In this document: positions 57,510 to 64,000 of the stretch, one piece after another
Layout of the letters: each line of letters begins with the position of its first letter
Numbering within the stretch: the stretch's first letter is position 1
DNA from: Agarivorans sp. Toyoura001
GTDB lineage: Bacteria; Pseudomonadota; Gammaproteobacteria; Enterobacterales; Celerinatantimonadaceae
Length of the DNA: 64,000 nucleotides
Assembly: GCF_005405585.1 (NCBI RefSeq)
Contig: NZ_BJEQ01000009.1
Location: 94,572-158,571 of the forward strand
Direction: 5' to 3'
Position numbers and translations under genes: made by a program
The notes under the pieces: model-generated
Database searches by the model: none
The model's input: only the letters and a program-made list of their open reading frames with translations
Told to the model about the DNA's origin: nothing

Positions 57510-58783
57510 ACTTATACAATCTAAAACACAACGAAGAACAAGTTAGCTTTACTCAAGCGGTTAAACAAGGTTTGGGCAAACAGCAAGGTTTGTTCTTCCC
57601 TGATAATATTCCAGCCTTTGATGATATTGACGCGTTGCTTGATCTGGATTTTCATCCGCGCTGTGCAAAGTTGTTAGCGGCATTGCTAGATAACGAGTTG
57701 TCTGAGCAAGAATTGCTAGAAATGGTCACTAAGGCTTTTATCTTCCCTGCGCCCTTGGCCGAGGTAAGCGATAAAATTAGTGCTCTAGAATTATTCCACG
57801 GCCCAACTTTAGCGTTTAAAGACTTTGGTGGCCGTTTTATGGCGCAGTGTTTAGCTAAATTTTCTAATGGCAATAAAACCACTATTTTAACCGCAACTTC
57901 TGGCGATACTGGCGCTGCGGTGGCACATGCATTTTATGGCATGGAAAACATCAATGTTGTGGTGCTTTATCCAAAAGGTAAAATTAGTCCGCTACAAGAA
58001 AAGCTGTTCTGTACCTTAGGCGGTAACATTACCACTGTTGCAGTAGAAGCTGACTTTGATGCTTGCCAAGCCATGGTGAAGCAGTCGTTTGACGATGAAG
58101 CACTTAAACAAGCGATTGGCCTTAATTCTGCTAACTCAATCAATATTAGCCGTTTAGTGGCGCAGGTATGTTATTACTTCGAAGCGGCTGCTCAGTTGTC
58201 AAAAGCACAGCGCGAGCAATTAGTGGTTTCTGTGCCGTCAGGTAACTTTGGTAACCTAACAGCTGGCCTGATTGCAAAAGCGATGGGTTTGCCAATTAAA
58301 CGCTTTATTGCCGCAACTAACGCAAACGACACGGTACCGCGCTATTTGGCCTCAGGTAATTGGGAGCCAAAGCCTACTCAAGCTACGCTGTCTAATGCAA
58401 TGGACGTAAGCCAGCCAAACAACTGGCCACGTGTAGAAGAGCTGTTTAAAACCAAAGGTTGGCCACTTAGTGACCTAGGCAAAGGCGTAATGAGCGATGC
58501 TCAAACTGCTGAAGCAGTTAAAGCTTTAGACGATGCAGGCTATGTATGTGAACCGCATGGCGCAATTGCTTACCAACAGCTAACCGAGCAATTGGCCGAG
58601 GGCGAGCAAGGCTTGTTCCTATGTACTGCGCATCCCGCTAAGTTTAAAGAAAGCGTTGAAGAGATATTAGGTCGCGAAATCGGTTTACCTAAGCCGCTAG
58701 CAGACCGAGCAGATTTAGCGCTGTTATCTAAAGAAATGCCTGCCGATTTCGCTCAACTACGTGAACTGCTTATGAGCATTTAA
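57506..58783 (+). CDS. thrC: Threonine synthase
   Basis: PLP enzyme converting O-phosphohomoserine to threonine, the last step. The 425-residue protein has the PLP-lysine region [17 protein letters not shown] (near 101-117), [15 protein letters not shown], the phosphate-loop-like [12 protein letters not shown], and the C-terminal [12 protein letters not shown]. Length fits the E. coli-type enzyme (428). Last gene of the operon. Confidence 0.97.
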   Translation: MNLYNLKHNEEQVSFTQAVKQGLGKQQGLFFPDNIPAFDDIDALLDLDFHPRCAKLLAALLDNELSEQELLEMVTKAFIFPAPLAEVSDKISALELFHGPTLAFKDFGGRFMAQCLAKFSNGNKTTILTATSGDTGAAVAHAFYGMENINVVVLYPKGKISPLQEKLFCTLGGNITTVAVEADFDACQAMVKQSFDDEALKQAIGLNSANSINISRLVAQVCYYFEAAAQLSKAQREQLVVSVPSGNFGNLTAGLIAKAMGLPIKRFIAATNANDTVPRYLASGNWEPKPTQATLSNAMDVSQPNNWPRVEELFKTKGWPLSDLGKGVMSDAQTAEAVKALDDAGYVCEPHGAIAYQQLTEQLAEGEQGLFLCTAHPAKFKESVEEILGREIGLPKPLADRADLALLSKEMPADFAQLRELLMSI

Positions 58784-58866
58784 GTTTAGCCTAAGCTAAG
58801 CAGAATGAACTAAACAGTGCCTTTGTTGGCGCTGTTTTTGTATCTATAGTTGAAAAGGATGTGGAT

Positions 58867-59556
58867 GTGCTTAACGCAACTAGGAATGCGTTTTTGGGCG
58901 CGTGTGTTTACTGGCTAAGTGCAGGTAATGCCTTGGCTGAAGAACTGTTTAGCTTTTGGCAGGTTAATGCCGAGCCAGAGCACCAATTAACTTATGCTCA
59001 ATTGAGTGCTCCAGATCAAGAGATTTCACTGATGTTGCGCTGCATTCAAGGCAAGCTAGATAGCCTGATGTTTCTGCCGGATCACCCACAAGAGCATAGC
59101 TTTCACTATATGACTTGGCAGTTTGACTCCAAAATTGCCACTAAGCTGGTCGAAGCTCGCTCTGTTAGCGTGGTGTTTCACCACTTTGACGATAGCGTAT
59201 TTATCCTTGATTCGGCCTCTGCAGAGTTCTATGTCTCTTGGTTTGAGCTTTATTATGAGCTGATTGAGCATCAACAACTTACTTGGTTGCGTGAAGATAA
59301 ACTCGATCTCATCTTTTCTTATAACACTGCTTTTGAGCCCATTAGCCAGGTTCTTCAGGTTTGTGAAAATGAATACCAGCTTGCTTATCAAGATTTATTT
59401 GAGGAGTTAAACGCTGAGTACAAAGCCCTAAAGCAAACCAATAAAAGTGACAATATTGAGTTCTACAAGGTTTCGATTAAGCAGCTGAACCGTTACGCAA
59501 AGTTGCTGGCAACGAAAGCTGATATCGCTATCAGGCTTCAGGATTTCAAGCCTTAG
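58867..59556 (+). CDS. Uncharacterised protein, possibly secreted
   Basis: 229 residues, not recognised. I place the start at GTG 58867 (AAAGGA 7 nt upstream); an in-frame GTG at 58861 overlaps that site. Residues 5-26 are weakly hydrophobic and end NALAEE, compatible with a signal peptide. The rest is acidic, with strand-like SLMLRCIQGKLDSLMFLPD (19 residues) and VVFHHFDDSVFILDSASAEF, and a helical C-terminal third (LFEELNAEYKALKQ). It contains two cysteines (LRCIQG, QVCENE). Monocistronic after thrC (77-nt gap). Confidence 0.72.
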   Translation: MLNATRNAFLGACVYWLSAGNALAEELFSFWQVNAEPEHQLTYAQLSAPDQEISLMLRCIQGKLDSLMFLPDHPQEHSFHYMTWQFDSKIATKLVEARSVSVVFHHFDDSVFILDSASAEFYVSWFELYYELIEHQQLTWLREDKLDLIFSYNTAFEPISQVLQVCENEYQLAYQDLFEELNAEYKALKQTNKSDNIEFYKVSIKQLNRYAKLLATKADIAIRLQDFKP

Positions 59557-59640
59557 CAACGAGCGAAAATTCACTCGAGTTGATCTTTGTTTCGTTCTCG
59601 CGCATATTGCAGGGATTGCTAGGACAAAATCAAAATAACT

Positions 59641-60501
59641 ATGAGTAAAGTGTTAAAAGATCTACTTGAGCTGCTTACCCTAGAGCGTATTGAAGAAGGG
59701 CTGTTTCGTGGCTGTAGCCAAGATTTAGGTTTTGGTGCAGTGTTTGGCGGCCAAGTAATGGGGCAGGCGTTATCGGCTGCTAAAGAAACGGTAGATGAGA
59801 AGCGCCAAGTTCATTCTTTTCACTCTTACTTTTTACGCCCTGGCGATCCCAACCATCGAATCGTTTATGATATTGAAAGTATTCGCGACGGGCGAAGCAT
59901 GTCTACTCGCCGAGTGAAAGCTATTCAGTTTGGTAAGCCTATCTTTTATATGACGGCTTCATTTCAAGAGCCTACCATTGGCTTTGAACACCAAGATGAA
60001 ATGCCGCAAGTGCCCGCACCGGAAGAGCTGCAGTCAGAACAAGAGTATGCTTTTCAATTGCGCGATCAACTGCCTGATGCAGTGCGAGATAAGTTTATTT
60101 GCGACAAGCCATTAGAAATGCGCCCGGTAAGCTTTGTTAACCCTTTGCAGCCAGAAAAGCTAGAAGCTAAACGTTGCGTATGGTTTAAAGCGAATGGACA
60201 AATGCCAGACGATGGCCGTATTCACCGTTATTTGCTGGCTTACGCCTCAGACTTTAACTTTCTGCCTACAGCTTTGCAGCCACACGGTCGCTCGTTTATT
60301 GAGCCCTCTATACAAACTGCCACTATTGACCACAGCATGTGGTATCACCAAGATTTTCGCTTAGACGAGTGGTTATTGTATGTTGTCGACAGCCCAGCGG
60401 CTTCTCAAGGGCGCGGCCTAGTGAGAGGGCAGTTCTTTACGCGTGAAGGTAAGCTGGTGGCATCAACCATTCAAGAAGGGTTGATTAGAGAGCGTGATTA
60501 A
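59641..60501 (+). CDS. tesB: Acyl-CoA thioesterase II
   Basis: Double-hotdog thioesterase hydrolysing medium- and long-chain acyl-CoA. The 286-residue protein matches E. coli TesB in length and motifs: [23 protein letters not shown] (core: [10 protein letters not shown]), [33 protein letters not shown], the catalytic Asp region [13 protein letters not shown], and the C-terminal [19 protein letters not shown]. Monocistronic. A bidirectional terminator lies between it and grcA. Confidence 0.95.
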   Translation: MSKVLKDLLELLTLERIEEGLFRGCSQDLGFGAVFGGQVMGQALSAAKETVDEKRQVHSFHSYFLRPGDPNHRIVYDIESIRDGRSMSTRRVKAIQFGKPIFYMTASFQEPTIGFEHQDEMPQVPAPEELQSEQEYAFQLRDQLPDAVRDKFICDKPLEMRPVSFVNPLQPEKLEAKRCVWFKANGQMPDDGRIHRYLLAYASDFNFLPTALQPHGRSFIEPSIQTATIDHSMWYHQDFRLDEWLLYVVDSPAASQGRGLVRGQFFTREGKLVASTIQEGLIRERD

Positions 60502-60525
60502 GCTTATTTAGCCTGTACTAAAACT

Positions 60526-60554
60526 AAAAAAGCATGCCTAGGCATGCTTTTTTT
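60526..60554. terminator. Bidirectional terminator between tesB and grcA
   Basis: AAAAAAGCATGCC-TA-GGCATGCTTTTTTT: 13-bp stem with A and T tracts, between convergent genes. Confidence 0.94.
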
Positions 60555-60572
60555 ATTGAGCGAAACTGAAGC

Positions 60573-60953
60573 TTATAAAGATTCAGTAAAGGTACGTGTA
60601 ATTACGTCCTGTTGTTGCTCAGTCGTTAGCGAGTTAAAACGTACCGCATAACCTGAAACACGAATGGTTAGTTGTGGGTACTTTTCTGGGTGCTTAACTG
60701 CATCTTCTAAGGTTTCGCGACGTAGTACGTTCACGTTTAGGTGTTGGCCACCTTCTTCAATAGGTTGTGCTTTCATTGGCACTTCACGATACTCGATTTG
60801 ACCCAATTCATCGATAGCTACCACTTCATCTTCAGCGTACAGCTCATCTTTTACACATAGGCAACGAGCTTGGCTTTGCTCGTTATCTAATAGCCAGAAA
60901 GAACCCAATAGTGCGTCGTTGTCTGCTTTAGTAATTTGAATACCTGTGGTCAT
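60573..60953 (-). CDS. grcA: Autonomous glycyl radical cofactor GrcA (YfiD)
   Basis: Spare glycyl-radical domain that restores oxygen-cleaved pyruvate formate-lyase. The start is ATG 60953, giving 126 residues that begin [13 protein letters not shown], like E. coli YfiD. The glycyl-radical loop [13 protein letters not shown] is intact near residue 100-112, and the segment [19 protein letters not shown] is the PFL-like part. An FNR-type box about 105-115 nt upstream suggests anaerobic induction. Confidence 0.96.
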   Translation of the reverse strand: MTTGIQITKADNDALLGSFWLLDNEQSQARCLCVKDELYAEDEVVAIDELGQIEYREVPMKAQPIEEGGQHLNVNVLRRETLEDAVKHPEKYPQLTIRVSGYAVRFNSLTTEQQQDVITRTFTESL

Positions 60954-61382
60954 AACATACCTCATTAGCTAAAAATTGTAATTTTATTACATAATATAGC
61001 GATCCTTGAGCCACTTATCGAATCATTATCGCCACTTGCTGTAACTATACTACAATTGACCTTAATCAAAAAAGGGTTTTTTTTGAATTTTATTATTAAT
61101 TTTATTGATGAGGGTTAAGGGTGTACTTATTGACTTGTGCTAGGAGGTGAAGCTGTGTTTGAATAATATCTAAGCAGTAGTGGTCGATTTGTTATTCAAG
61201 CATTTGTTTTTTATGGTTTAGTGGTTACATAACTGTGTGTGATCCCATTTTGGGGTGTTTATCTTAAAAAGTGTGAACTGAGCGAAAAGCAAATCTGTCT
61301 AATAAACGATCTAGCGCAATTAAAGTACAACGGTGAGTCCTTTATACTGATTTAAAGAGTGCTGGTTAGCCAAGGAGAAGCA
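60954..61382. other. 429-nt gap between divergent grcA and the hemerythrin-like gene
   Basis: Contains an FNR-type box (61056) for grcA. The rest is AT-rich promoter region for both genes; no coding frame or RNA gene is seen. Confidence 0.65.
61056..61069 (-). promoter_or_regulatory. FNR box of grcA
   Basis: TTGACCTTAATCAA matches the FNR dyad TTGAT-N4-ATCAA with a single mismatch. E. coli yfiD is also FNR-activated. Confidence 0.7.
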
Positions 61383-61934
61383 ATGTTACAAAGTCTTCAT
61401 CAAGATCATCAAAATATCGCTAAGTTGCTGAAGGTGTTAGAGCAGAAGTTGGCTCACATTCGCAATGAAAAAGCGGTTAAGTACAAGTTGATCGCTCATA
61501 TCATTAGCTACATGCAAGAATACGCAGATCGTTACCACCATCCTAAAGAAGATTTAATCTACGAATACTACGTTAAGTATCGTGTTGTAGAGGATGACCT
61601 TTCCGACCAACTGAAAAAGCAACACCAACAGCTGTTGGAAATGACTGATGAGTTGAGTGATATTCTTGACATTATTTTACTGGATGCAGTGGTTCCGCTT
61701 GACCAGTTCAGTGACAAGTTAGAAGCCTTTATTAAGGCGCAGTGGGAACATCTTAACTATGAAGAAGAGGTGATTTTCCCTGCATTAAAACGCCACCTAA
61801 CCGCTGACGATTGGCGTGCGATAGAGCAAAGTTGGCAGCACGGCAATTATGAAGACCCATTGTTTGGTCATCGTGTGCAAGAGCAATACAAAGCTCTATC
61901 AGAACGCATCAAGCTATCTGAGCCACAAGAATAG
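61383..61934 (+). CDS. Hemerythrin-like domain protein
   Basis: 183 residues from ATG 61383 (AAGGAG 6-7 nt upstream). Four-helix hemerythrin pattern with candidate di-iron ligands: His in LHQDHQNI (near 5-9), DRYHHPKEDLIYEY (H-HxxxE, near 54-63), KKQHQQLL (near 82) and EHLNYEEEVIFPAL (HxxxE, near 124-133). Roles suggested for the family include oxygen, iron and nitric oxide handling; related to the YtfE/hemerythrin HHE group but without the N-terminal Cys motif of YtfE. A strong terminator follows. Confidence 0.85.
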   Translation: MLQSLHQDHQNIAKLLKVLEQKLAHIRNEKAVKYKLIAHIISYMQEYADRYHHPKEDLIYEYYVKYRVVEDDLSDQLKKQHQQLLEMTDELSDILDIILLDAVVPLDQFSDKLEAFIKAQWEHLNYEEEVIFPALKRHLTADDWRAIEQSWQHGNYEDPLFGHRVQEQYKALSERIKLSEPQE

Positions 61935-61953
61935 TGAGCAAATACCCAGTAAC

Positions 61954-61981
61954 AAAAAACCCGGCTTAGCCGGGTTTTTTT
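61954..61981. terminator. Bidirectional terminator after the hemerythrin-like gene
   Basis: AAAAAACCCGGC-TTA-GCCGGGTTTTTTT: 12-bp stem, between convergent genes. Confidence 0.94.
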
Positions 61982-61983
61982 AT

Positions 61984-62151
61984 TTAGTATTCGTATTCAG
62001 TTTGAAGGTCAAAACTATTGTCGATTGACTGTAGTTCCTTTTGTAAACGAATCTTATCTTTAATGGCTTCTATTTCACGCCATTTACGCTTCTTATTTGA
62101 ACTGCGAGAAGATTTACTTGTTTCAACAGTATCCAAGTCTAGCCTATCCAT
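61984..62151 (-). CDS. Small protein of DUF3545 type
   Basis: 55 residues from ATG 62151, preceded by a good AAGGAG ribosome-binding site 6-7 nt upstream; the longer frame from 62199 is less likely. Highly charged: a Ser/Lys stretch, then KRKWREIEAIKDKIRLQKEL and a short acidic tail ending EYEY. The KRKWREIEAIKD block resembles the DUF3545 proteins of vibrios and shewanellas, whose function is unknown. Probably mostly helical and cytoplasmic, and possibly nucleic-acid or protein binding. Confidence 0.75.
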   Translation of the reverse strand: MDRLDLDTVETSKSSRSSNKKRKWREIEAIKDKIRLQKELQSIDNSFDLQTEYEY

Positions 62152-62456
62152 GGTTATCTCCTTGTATGTTGTTGCAATTAATAAGTACCACACGTGCACA
62201 AAAAGTAAAATACTAATGTTGCAAAAAAGTTACCGCGAGCAATTTTTTTCATCAAATTTTGTGAAACTTCCTATGCTTTATAAGTAGTCTGTAACTTAGT
62301 TACCAGCATAAATAACTTTTATTTATATACGGCCGTGTTTTTATCTTGTTTTTGTTATATATCAAAGCATGGTTAGTTGCTCACGCCTAAACTCCGCGCT
62401 CATTTAAACCTAAGCTAGGTTTTAAACGAACAACAAAAGTAAGGTGAATGTAAACC
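62152..62456. other. 305-nt gap before the AGCS symporter gene
   Basis: AT-rich intergenic region with no supported coding frame; I see no clear operator or RNA structure in it. Confidence 0.55.
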
Positions 62457-63866
62457 ATGAATGAGATTGTGAACTGGTTAAACGACGTACTTTGGGGCAA
62501 TTTGCTCATCTATTTGCTGCTGGGTACCGGTGTTCTATTCACCGTGCGAACTAAATTTGTTCAGTTTCGTCATTTTGGACACATGTTTTCAGTAATGAAA
62601 TCGAGTCGTAAAGGCGATGCTAGCGGTATTTCTTCTTTCCAAGCCTTGTGTACCAGCCTGGCGGCTCGTGTCGGTACCGGCAATTTAGCAGGTGTTGCCT
62701 TAGCCATTAGTCTTGGCGGCCCTGGAGCGGTGTTCTGGATGTGGGTAGTGGCATTGCTAGGCATGGCTACCAGCTTTGCAGAAAGCAGCTTGGCCCAGCT
62801 CTACAAAATCAAAGATAGCGACGGTAACTTCCGGGGTGGGCCTTCTTATTACATGGAGCAGGGTCTAGGTAAACGTTGGATGGGCGTGATCTTCGCTATC
62901 TGCTTGATTGTAGCGTTTGGTTTAGTCTTTAACGCGGTACAAGCTAACTCAATTGCTTCAGCCTTACACGAAGCATTTGGCTTTGAAAAATATGTGGTTG
63001 GCGGCATCTTAGTGGCTGCAGCTGCATTAATCATCTTTGGTGGCATTCGCAGTATTGCTCGTTTTGCAGAGTTAGTGGTACCGATTATGGCCTTAGCTTA
63101 CGTGCTAGTGGCTTTAGTGGTTGTGCTGATGAATATTCAACAAATGCCTGAGGTGTTTAGTTTAATCTTCCGCTCGGCATTTGGCTTTCAAGAAGCTGGT
63201 GCTGGTGCCTTAGGCGCTGCCATGATGAACGGTATTAAGCGCGGTTTGTTCTCTAACGAAGCAGGTATGGGTAGTGCACCAAATGCAGCGGCTACGGCAA
63301 CGCCTTATCCGCCTCACCCTGCATCGCAAGGTTACGTGCAAATGTTGGGTGTGTTTATCGATACTCTAGTGATTTGTACCGCGACAGCGGCCATTATTCT
63401 GCTTAGCTACAATGAGCAATTAACGGGTGATGGTATCGCGTTAACCCAACAAGCACTTAGTGGCCAAGTGGGTGAGTGGGGAAGTTATTTTGTTGGCGTG
63501 GCAATTATCTTCTTTGCCTTTACCTCTATTGTGGGTAACTACTCTTACGCTGAAACAAACTTGATTTTCCTCGAGCATAACCATAAAGCGGGTTTATGGG
63601 TTTTCCGCTTATTAGTGCTCTCAATGGTGATGTTTGGTGCGGTAGTGAAGATTGATATTATTTGGAATCTAGCAGATGTATCGATGGGCTTTATGGCAAT
63701 TGTCAATTTAGTGGCTATTTTAATGCTCTCTGGCGTAGTGGTTAAACTGGCTAAGGACTATAACCGCCAACTAGATGCGGGCAAAGTGCCCACTTTTAAC
63801 AGCGATGATTACCCAGAACTGAAGCAGCAAATAGATCCAGAAATCTGGTCCAGCTCTAAGAAGTAG
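62457..63866 (+). CDS. AGCS-family sodium:alanine/glycine symporter
   Basis: Inner-membrane Na+-coupled amino-acid carrier of 469 residues with about 11 membrane helices. Family motifs: VNWLNDVLWGNLLIYLLLG at the start, SSFQALCTSLAARVGTGNLAGVA (core: ALCTSLAARVGTGNLAGVA), GGPGAVFWMWVVALLG, FRGGPSYYMEQGLG, and FSNEAGMGSAPNAAAT. Similar to the AlsT/DagA group; alanine, glycine or glutamine could be the substrate. An IS element begins only 8 nt after its stop codon. Confidence 0.92.
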   Translation: MNEIVNWLNDVLWGNLLIYLLLGTGVLFTVRTKFVQFRHFGHMFSVMKSSRKGDASGISSFQALCTSLAARVGTGNLAGVALAISLGGPGAVFWMWVVALLGMATSFAESSLAQLYKIKDSDGNFRGGPSYYMEQGLGKRWMGVIFAICLIVAFGLVFNAVQANSIASALHEAFGFEKYVVGGILVAAAALIIFGGIRSIARFAELVVPIMALAYVLVALVVVLMNIQQMPEVFSLIFRSAFGFQEAGAGALGAAMMNGIKRGLFSNEAGMGSAPNAAATATPYPPHPASQGYVQMLGVFIDTLVICTATAAIILLSYNEQLTGDGIALTQQALSGQVGEWGSYFVGVAIIFFAFTSIVGNYSYAETNLIFLEHNHKAGLWVFRLLVLSMVMFGAVVKIDIIWNLADVSMGFMAIVNLVAILMLSGVVVKLAKDYNRQLDAGKVPTFNSDDYPELKQQIDPEIWSSSKK

Positions 63867-63902
63867 CTACTGCTGACCCGTCCTAAAATAGATTGACGGT
63901 TT

Positions 63903-64000
63903 TTAGGCCAGCTCCAGTAGCTGGCCTTTTCTATTATGCACCTGATTGGGCGTTTCCATATTTAAACTCAGGTGCGGTCTCATCGTGTTGTATATCGCTA
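63903..64000 (-). CDS. IS3-family transposase (IS150/IS2-like OrfB), C-terminal fragment in window
   Basis: The minus-strand frame entering from the window edge reads IYNTMRPHLSLNMETPNQVH and ends in KGQLLELA-stop at 63903. YNxxRPHxSLxxxTPxQ is the hallmark C-terminus of IS3-family integrase-type transposases, lying just after the last catalytic Glu. Only about 32 codons are visible, so activity cannot be judged. Confidence 0.85.
   Translation of the reverse strand, partial: AIYNTMRPHLSLNMETPNQVHNRKGQLLELA
63906..63930 (+). terminator. Hairpin inside the IS end, usable as terminator for the symporter gene
   Basis: GGCCAGCT-CCAGT-AGCTGGCC (8-bp stem) followed by TTTT on the plus strand. It overlaps the last transposase codons and is the first terminator-like structure after the symporter gene. 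Confidence 0.65.

Larger units (their letters stand above)
63874..64000 (-). mobile_element. End of an IS3-family insertion sequence (cut by window edge)
   Basis: The element end reads TGACCCGTCCTAAAATAGAT inward from 63874, a terminal inverted-repeat-like sequence starting with TG. The C-terminus of a transposase follows on the minus strand. The target-site duplication and the other end lie outside the window. Confidence 0.78.

Noticed and set aside
62018..62287. 89-codon plus-strand frame opposite the DUF3545-like gene
   Set aside because: No ribosome-binding site; it is antisense to a small gene with a strong one.

Overview
The window looks like a stretch of chromosome from a marine gammaproteobacterium of the Alteromonadales/Vibrionales type. 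It carries MotX (a sodium-driven flagellar motor protein), ArcA, PdhR, GrcA, AmpD/AmpE, a ThrL-ThrABC operon with classical attenuation, and the S6-PriB-S18-L9 / DnaB / Alr order typical of the class. The genus is not proven by the sequence; an Agarivorans-like organism would fit, but that is inference. Most of the window is conserved core genome. The only certain mobile element is the end of an IS3-like insertion sequence at the right edge.

Layout: 1-3954 (minus) is a type IV pilus cluster, pilA-pilB-pilC-pilD, with pilD cut by the window edge. nadC (minus) and ampD-ampE (plus) follow divergently. 6.7-14 kb holds pdhR-aceE-aceF and a separately transcribed lpdA (pyruvate dehydrogenase), with two PdhR operators in front of pdhR. 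Then come a patatin/POTRA/beta-barrel protein, acnB, an unusual regulator with the DNA-binding domain first and a receiver-like domain last, and a YacL-family protein. glnK-amtB (20.7-22.4 kb) has two NtrC-type dyads and a sigma54-like promoter. An fbpABC-type ferric iron importer (22.5-26.4 kb) follows, then argR divergent from an amino-acid-binding protein, mdh, motX, rnr-rlmB, rpsF-priB-rpsR-rplI, a ynjBCD-type ABC transporter, a small cytochrome c, dnaB and alr. 

41.5-53.5 kb holds a 2-Cys peroxiredoxin behind a near-consensus OxyR operator, cheX, a secreted protein of unknown function, dusA, a SieB-like membrane protein, mgsA, an SRAP-family gene, a gamma-glutamylcyclotransferase-like gene, pyk, arcA (with a perfect FNR-type dyad upstream), rraA, a small barrel-like protein and aceK. 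53.9-58.8 kb is the threonine operon with leader peptide and attenuator. The rest is an unknown secreted-type protein, tesB, grcA (FNR-type box), a hemerythrin-like protein, a small DUF3545-like protein and an AGCS sodium:amino-acid symporter, directly followed by the IS end.

Functionally the region concentrates central carbon metabolism (PDH, AcnB, Mdh, Pyk, AceK, MgsA) with redox-responsive regulators and targets (ArcA, FNR-type sites, GrcA, OxyR site). I found no CRISPR array, no rRNA or tRNA gene, and no clear defence island. The best candidates for something undescribed are the reversed-architecture regulator next to acnB, an orphan promoter-plus-terminator unit at 42.85-42.99 kb that could be a small RNA, and the tandem attenuator hairpins between the iron-binding protein and its permease. 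Regulatory sites were found by eye against known consensus sequences and have not been scored computationally.
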